DNA from: an uncultured Caldilineaceae bacterium
GTDB lineage: Bacteria; Chloroflexota; Anaerolineae; Caldilineales; Caldilineaceae
Direction of reading: 5' to 3'
Assembly (NCBI GenBank): GCA_951813625.1
Contig: CATOTS010000018.1
Span: 62,001-126,000, forward strand
DNA: 64,000 bases
Of this stretch, positions 59,370 to 64,000 are shown piece after piece. A program made the translations under genes and the position numbers. Under the pieces are notes generated by a model that was given only the letters and a program-made list of their open reading frames with translations, ran no database searches and was not told the DNA's origin. Position 1 is the stretch's first letter. Every line of letters starts with the position of its first letter.

Positions 59370-61382
59370 GTGAGCAACGCCAACGGCAACCATGCAGCTG
59401 CCAAGACGCAAAATGGAAACGGTGAGCTCTCTGCCCCGCCGGGCGCGGAGAATGAACTGATCGAAAAGCTGCCGCGCCAGCGCGACGCCTTCGGCCGCGA
59501 ACAGGCAACACGCGTCGGCAACAAAAACAGCCTTTCCGCAATCGAACAGGAAAGACTGCGCCGCGAACGCAGAATTCAGGACCTTCTGCCCGACGAAGAG
59601 GAGGCGCAGGAGAAGACCTACGACAGCCGCCTGGTCAAGCGTCTCATGGTCTATGTGGGCGTCTATAAGCGCGAGTTTATCGTTTCAGTAGCCCTGATCG
59701 TCGTTAGTGCGCTGATGAGCGTGGGCACCCCGTGGATGATACAACGGGCAATCGACGAAGGCATCCGCGCCGGCAACGCCGGCACACTGCGTTTCTGGAC
59801 ATTCCTCTTCCTGGCCGCGATCGCGCTCGAATGGGTGACAAGTCGTGCCCGCCTGACAGTCATGGCTTACGCTGGCACGCGCATCGTCACCGACCTGCGC
59901 AGCCAGCTCTTCCGCCACCTGCACTCGCTCTCGCTTGGCTTCTTCAACGACTATAGCGTGGGCCGCCTGATGAGCCGTCTCATCAGCGACGTCAGCGTGT
60001 TGCAGGATTTCGTCACTTGGTCGATTACGGGACTGGCCCGCTCCGTCTTCATCCTGATCGGGATCGTTATCGCCATGCTGTTCCTCAACTGGCAGCTGGC
60101 GCTGGTAACCTTCGCTGTCCTGCCCATGATGATCGCGTTGACCAACTACTTTCGCCGCTACGTGCGCCAAGCCTATCGCGCCGCCCGCCAGCGCCTGTCG
60201 CTGATCAACGGCTTTCTCAACGAGTCGATTACCGGCATTCGCGTAACCAAGAGTTTCGCCCGCGAAGGGGCCAACGCCCGTCACTTCGACGATCTCAACC
60301 GCTCCTACTTCGACGCCAACGTGAGGACGACACAACTTGCCGCCTTCTTCTTCCCAGGTGTCGATTTCATCGGCTCGCTTGCCACCGCACTGGTCGTCGG
60401 TGTCGGCGGCTGGCTGATCCTGGGCGACCAGGTGACCGCCGGCGTGCTCGCCGCCTTCGTGATCTGGGTGGAGCGCTTCTTTGACCCGATTCGCGAGCTC
60501 TCCCGGCGCTACTACACATTCCAGGCCGCAATGGCGGCCAGCGAGCGCCTCTTCGCCCTGCTCGACACAGAGCCGGACCTTCAGGATGCCCCCCACGCCG
60601 CAGCCCTGCCCCCGGTCGAAGGCCGGGTGGAGCTGGACAACGTTCAGTTCAACTACAAAGAGGATGAACCGGTGCTGCAGGGCGTGACGATCAGCGCCGC
60701 GCCGGGTGAGCGCATCGCCCTCGTCGGTGAGACCGGCGCCGGCAAGAGTACAGTCATCCGCCTCATCTCCCGCTTCTTTGACGTTACCGGAGGCGCCGTG
60801 CGCATTGACGGTCACGACGTGCGCGATGTTACCCAAGCCAGCCTGCGCGCCCAACTCGGCATCGTCCTACAGGATACTTTCCTCTTCGACGGAACCATAC
60901 GCGACAACATTCGCTACGGCCGGTCTGACGCAAACAACGCCGAGGTCGAAGCCGCGACCATCGCCGTCGGCGCCGATGAGTTCATTCGCAAGCTGCCAAA
61001 GGGCTATGAAACCGAAGTGGGCGAAAACGGCGTGAATCTCAGCGTTGGTCAGCGCCAGATCGTCTCGTTCGCCCGCGCACTGCTGGCCGATCCCCGCATC
61101 CTCATTCTGGACGAGGCCACCAGCTCAATCGACACGACAACAGAGCGCCAGATTCAGGCCGGGTTGGAACGTCTGCTCAAAGGGCGGACCAGCTTTGTCA
61201 TCGCCCACCGCCTCAATACAATTGTCAACTCGGACAAAATCGTTGTCCTCGACCAGGGGCGCGTGCTCGAAGAAGGTAGCCACGAAGATCTGCTGGCCCG
61301 CCGCGGCCGCTACCACCAGCTGTACACGATGCAGTGGGCAGTGGAGAGCGATCCGCGCGCCAGGAACTACGCTTTGAACTGA
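59370..61382 (+). CDS. ABC exporter, fused permease/ATPase, subunit 2
   Basis: A 670-residue half-transporter starting with GTG four bases after the previous stop, with GGGAGA upstream. A ~95-residue hydrophilic N-terminal extension (Asn/Ala-rich, then RLRRERRIQDLLPDEEEAQE) precedes six membrane helices. ATPase motifs: Walker A GETGAGKST near 458, Q-loop VLQDTFLFDGT, signature LSVGQRQ, and Walker B ILILDEATSSID with the proper catalytic Glu. Its LSVGQ (not LSGGQ) and the Asp of its partner mean one ATP site is canonical and one degenerate. Confidence 0.92.
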   Translation: MSNANGNHAAAKTQNGNGELSAPPGAENELIEKLPRQRDAFGREQATRVGNKNSLSAIEQERLRRERRIQDLLPDEEEAQEKTYDSRLVKRLMVYVGVYKREFIVSVALIVVSALMSVGTPWMIQRAIDEGIRAGNAGTLRFWTFLFLAAIALEWVTSRARLTVMAYAGTRIVTDLRSQLFRHLHSLSLGFFNDYSVGRLMSRLISDVSVLQDFVTWSITGLARSVFILIGIVIAMLFLNWQLALVTFAVLPMMIALTNYFRRYVRQAYRAARQRLSLINGFLNESITGIRVTKSFAREGANARHFDDLNRSYFDANVRTTQLAAFFFPGVDFIGSLATALVVGVGGWLILGDQVTAGVLAAFVIWVERFFDPIRELSRRYYTFQAAMAASERLFALLDTEPDLQDAPHAAALPPVEGRVELDNVQFNYKEDEPVLQGVTISAAPGERIALVGETGAGKSTVIRLISRFFDVTGGAVRIDGHDVRDVTQASLRAQLGIVLQDTFLFDGTIRDNIRYGRSDANNAEVEAATIAVGADEFIRKLPKGYETEVGENGVNLSVGQRQIVSFARALLADPRILILDEATSSIDTTTERQIQAGLERLLKGRTSFVIAHRLNTIVNSDKIVVLDQGRVLEEGSHEDLLARRGRYHQLYTMQWAVESDPRARNYALN

Positions 61383-61385
61383 GAA

Positions 61386-61432
61386 GACGGAAGATCGCGG
61401 CGCGTGGTCGGCCTGCGCCGCGATCTTCCGTC
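61386..61432. terminator. Perfect 18-bp inverted repeat between convergent genes
   Basis: GACGGAAGATCGCGGCGC and its exact complement (61415-61432) with an 11-nt loop, starting three bases after the exporter stop and ahead of the convergent cyclophilin gene's end. No clear T-run follows, so rho-independent termination is probable but not textbook. Confidence 0.7.
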
Positions 61433-61460
61433 CCATCTTCCCGTCTCTCGCTCTCCTGCC

Positions 61461-61940
61461 TCAACTTTCTTCGATACTGACACTCTCCATCACGTCCCCT
61501 TGCCGGATTGAATCGACCACATCCTGTCCGCTTCGCACCTTGCCGAAGACCGCGTGCTTGTTGTTCAGCCAATCGGTCGCGATATGGGTGATGAAAAACT
61601 GGCTGCCGTTCGTATTCGGGCCGGCATTGGCCATGCTCAGAACGCCGGGCCCGTCATGCGTTAGGTCTGGGTGGAATTCGTCGCCGAATCGGTAGCCGGG
61701 ACCGCCGCTGCCGCTGCCGGTCGGGTCGCCTCCCTGGATCATGAACTCCGCGATTACGCGGTGAAACTTAACGCCGTCATAAAAGCCATCGCGCGCCAGC
61801 GTCACAAAATTGTTGACCGTCCGCGGCGCCTTGTCCGCATACAGGTCGATCACGATATCGCCCCGGTTGGTCTGGATCGTCGCCGCATAACTCTTCGACT
61901 CGTCGATCTGCATCGCCGGCGGAGATGAATACTGCTTCAC
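61461..61940 (-). CDS. Peptidyl-prolyl cis-trans isomerase (cyclophilin type)
   Basis: A 159-residue cyclophilin. Active-site motifs are [21 protein letters not shown] (with the catalytic Arg), [21 protein letters not shown], and [12 protein letters not shown] with the substrate-contacting His. No signal peptide; cytoplasmic. It catalyses proline isomerisation in protein folding. Confidence 0.93.
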   Translation of the reverse strand: MKQYSSPPAMQIDESKSYAATIQTNRGDIVIDLYADKAPRTVNNFVTLARDGFYDGVKFHRVIAEFMIQGGDPTGSGSGGPGYRFGDEFHPDLTHDGPGVLSMANAGPNTNGSQFFITHIATDWLNNKHAVFGKVRSGQDVVDSIRQGDVMESVSIEES

Positions 61941-62258
61941 AGGAGTTTCCTTTCGCTGATGAACTCGAATTGTTTGTCCGACGACCTGGCACGACTGCCT
62001 GCTCCGGCGGGCGGACAGTGAACTTCACCCCCGCCGCTTGCGCCGGCAGACAATGCCCCTGCGTCGAGACACGCTCAGGTTAAAGTGGATGGCGCCTGAT
62101 TGCCAAATCATGTGATGCAGTCTTTTCGTGTTGAATCCACCCGCATCCGCACCCACCCATCCCCGCCCCTCATCCGTCCCCCCCCTCAAAGACCTCCCAC
62201 CCTTCCTCCCATCGTCGTTGCGACAGGCCCCCTACCTCCCCTCAACCGTTCCCACTAT

Positions 62259-62300
62259 CCCGAATCCCTATCCCCTATCCCCTATCCCCTGCCCCCTGCC
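62259..62300. repeat. Heptamer array (six units)
   Basis: Units CCCGAAT, CCCTATC three times, CCCTGCC twice. Same family as the three units at 22932-22952. Confidence 0.8.
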
Positions 62301-62817
62301 TTTCCCCTTCCCGGGCAAGAGCTCCGGAAACGTGGTATGCTACAGCGATGAAAGTCAACACCGTGCCTGACCGCAACCATATCTCGCAACGCCGCGGCCG
62401 CCGCCTGTGCCGCCCAATGCGCCGGGCTCTGCATGCGTCGACGGTACCGCAGACACACGGCTCGATCCCGCGTCCACGAAAAGTCGAGCCGCAAACGCAA
62501 AAAGAGAGCCTTATTCTCAATCTGGCCCACTTTAGGGCACAATGTCGCACTTTGATTCAGAATCTTTCACAAAAGTCGATGCCCTTCTCTCCCTGTCACG
62601 TAAAAACGCCCCGACATCCTGTCACGAAAAAGAGAAAAGTAGGGGCAAGATTCATAACTTTTTCTAACTTTTTGCCAAATCCGATACCCTTTCGATACCC
62701 TTCCCGTCGCTGCCGTAAGGGCAGACCTTGCGCACACCCGCGCCTTCAACTGTCCCATTTGCATGAATCATCCGAACCAGATTTCCGACGAATGCCGGGA
62801 ACTCCTGATATCAGACT

Positions 62818-62831
62818 ACCGGCCACCGGCC
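62818..62831. repeat. Two-unit heptamer repeat
   Basis: ACCGGCC ACCGGCC followed by ACCAGCG; the unit also occurs in the array at 19104-19145. Confidence 0.5.
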
Positions 62832-62942
62832 ACCAGCGTTCCGGTATACCTATGTTATACTGCCTGCCAATGTCGAAACCGCGCCGCGCGCTAGGCGCAA
62901 ACATCTGATGCACGCGCCGCAAGCAATCCGCGGACCCAACCA

Positions 62943-63506
62943 ATGACAGCCCAGCCCGTTCAAACACCAACAAGACTTATCACCGGCGAACAGCTCCTGG
63001 CAATGGGTGACATCGGCCCCTGCGAACTCATCGATGGAGTTATCGTAAGCATGAGCCCAACTGGCGAAAGACATGGATTCCTTGCGTCCAGACTCATTTC
63101 TCTCTTGTACCAATTCAGCCAGGACACCGAGGCCGGTTGGGTGATGGCTGGAGAGGTCGGCATCTATATCCGACGCGATCCCGACCGAATACGTGCTGCT
63201 GATATAGCCTTCTGGTCCAACAGAAGACGACCCGACGGCCCTTCCACCGGTTTCAGTGAAGTGGCTCCCAACTTGGTCGTGGAAATCCTCTCGCCGACCG
63301 ACCGCTGGCCCGAGGTGAACGAGAAGATCGCAGACTACTTTTCGGTCGGCGTCGGCGAACTCTGGATCGTCGAGCCAGCAGAGGAGACCGTCTTCGTCTA
63401 CCGTTCACCAACGCAGCGCACCGCCCTGCGCCGCGGCGATTCGCTCACCGGCGCCGGCCCCCTGAACGGTTTCACGCTCCCCATCGACGAGCTGTTCACA
63501 TTCTGA
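62943..63506 (+). CDS. Uma2 family (DUF820) nuclease-fold protein
   Basis: A 187-residue PD-(D/E)XK-like protein. Family motifs in order are CELIDGVIVSMSPTGERHG, IYIRRDPDRIRAADIAFW with the putative catalytic Asp, LVVEILSPTDRWPEVNEKI with the Glu, and YFSVGVGELWIVEPAEETV. Uma2 proteins are abundant in Chloroflexota and cyanobacteria; their biological role is unsettled, although a nuclease fold is recognised. Confidence 0.88.
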   Translation: MTAQPVQTPTRLITGEQLLAMGDIGPCELIDGVIVSMSPTGERHGFLASRLISLLYQFSQDTEAGWVMAGEVGIYIRRDPDRIRAADIAFWSNRRRPDGPSTGFSEVAPNLVVEILSPTDRWPEVNEKIADYFSVGVGELWIVEPAEETVFVYRSPTQRTALRRGDSLTGAGPLNGFTLPIDELFTF

Positions 63507-63557
63507 GCGCCCCCTCAACTGCCGCACTCCTGAACCCAGCCGCACATCGCCTGTCCC

Positions 63558-64000
63558 ATGCCCCAAGCCCTCTCACACATCACAGTTCTCGACCTTTCGC
63601 GCGTCCTCGCCGGCCCGTACGCCACCATGACACTCGGCGACTTCGGCGCAGAAATCATCAAGGTCGAGCAACCCGGCCGCGGCGACGACTCCCGCCATTG
63701 GGGCCCACCCTTCACCGCCGGCGGCCAGAGCGCATACTTTCTCTGCGCCAACCGCAACAAGCGCAGCCTTACCCTTAACCTCAAGGAGCAGGCCGGCCGG
63801 ACGATTTTCCGACAACTGGCCGCGCAGGCCGACGTGGTCGTGGAAAACTTCAAGGCCGGGGGCATGGAGCGGCTCGGCCTGGGCTGCGAAAGCCTGCGCA
63901 AAGACAACCCCGGTCTTATCTACTGCGCCATCACCGGCTACGGGCAGACCGGCCCCGATCACGCTCTCCCCGGCTACGATACCGTGATCCAGGCGCAGGG
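63558..64000 (+). CDS. CaiB/BaiF family CoA transferase, 3' end outside window
   Basis: The first 147 codons of a family III CoA transferase: ITVLDLSRVLAGPYATMTLG, FGAEIIKVEQPGRGDDSRHW, FLCANRNKRSLTLNLKEQAG, VVVENFKAGGMERLGLG and ITGYGQTGP are all classic. The catalytic Asp lies just beyond the window edge and could not be checked. These enzymes move CoA between carboxylic acids such as formate/oxalate or carnitine derivatives; the substrate is undetermined. Confidence 0.93.
   Translation, partial: MPQALSHITVLDLSRVLAGPYATMTLGDFGAEIIKVEQPGRGDDSRHWGPPFTAGGQSAYFLCANRNKRSLTLNLKEQAGRTIFRQLAAQADVVVENFKAGGMERLGLGCESLRKDNPGLIYCAITGYGQTGPDHALPGYDTVIQAQ

Larger units (their letters stand above)
61941..62942. 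other. 1-kb non-coding region
   Basis: No gene is supported. The left part is cytosine-rich low-complexity DNA with a heptamer array (62259-62300). The middle holds short direct repeats (CCTGTCACG twice near 62595 and 62622) and T-rich stretches (ACTTTTTCTAACTTTTTG). A two-unit heptamer repeat lies at 62818-62831. Open frames here have no recognisable protein features. Confidence 0.6.

Noticed and set aside
62348-62908. 186-codon plus-strand ORF in the 1-kb gap
   Set aside because: Composition is Pro/Arg/Ser-rich, it runs through direct repeats and a heptamer pair, and no domain is visible.

Overview
The window is a GC-rich chromosomal segment from a bacterium with no phage or plasmid backbone. 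The gene content fits a Chloroflexota lineage of the Caldilineaceae type, possibly host-associated: repeated ABC importer operons, several phytanoyl-CoA-dioxygenase-family proteins, DUF5060/DUF4038 glycosidases, a PdtaS/ANTAR pair, ScpB and a YfhO-type giant membrane protein. The lineage is inferred from gene content, not from a marker gene.

Layout. 1-2.2 kb: the start of an MlrC-like M81 metallopeptidase, then two tandem single-Cache lipoproteins and the scrap of a third. 2.3-11.5 kb: a complete oligopeptide-type ABC operon (binding protein, two permeases, two ATPases). Beside it is a partial duplicate in which the second binding protein is intact but the second permease is a pseudogene; a 309-bp miniature element with an 8-bp target duplication lies next to it. 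11.7-18.7 kb: a sugar operon (binding protein, two permeases, PfkB kinase, dioxygenase, GH32 hydrolase). 19.4-30.6 kb: a second, larger glycan operon (binding protein, two permeases, two DUF5060/DUF4038 hydrolases, dioxygenase, ketol-acid-reductoisomerase-like protein, GH-A hydrolase, sugar isomerase). In each of the three importer operons a perfect inverted repeat sits between the binding-protein gene and the first permease gene.

31-47.5 kb is mostly core or housekeeping: an SH3/DUF7282 lipoprotein, DinB, MscS, sulfatase, VOC protein, an E2 plus lipoamide dehydrogenase pair without E1, a thioesterase, ScpB, AmaP, YfhO, a glycosyltransferase, a PdtaR/PdtaS-like two-component system and tRNA-Pro(CGG). 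47.6-50.1 kb adds another dioxygenase and a Gfo/Idh/MocA oxidoreductase.

50.3-56.8 kb is a decayed defence island. It holds a nucleotidyltransferase whose HEPN partner is cut off at a miniature element, an IS982 element abutting a truncated type III methyltransferase, an Abi-alpha-like protein, a double-frameshifted RelB/RelE pair, an AbiJ/STM4504-like protein, a second broken antitoxin, and a complete IS1-family element with 8-bp target duplication. 57.5-63.5 kb carries a heterodimeric ABC exporter, a cyclophilin and a Uma2-family protein. A CoA transferase runs off the right edge.

A window-wide signal is a set of intergenic arrays built from 7-bp units of different sequence (near 17.3, 19.1, 22.9, 30.8, 36.4, 39.2, 62.3 and 62.8 kb), resembling the heptanucleotide STRR repeats of cyanobacteria. 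Start codons were chosen by ribosome-binding sites and family N-termini. All homology statements come from recognising motifs by eye; no search was run.
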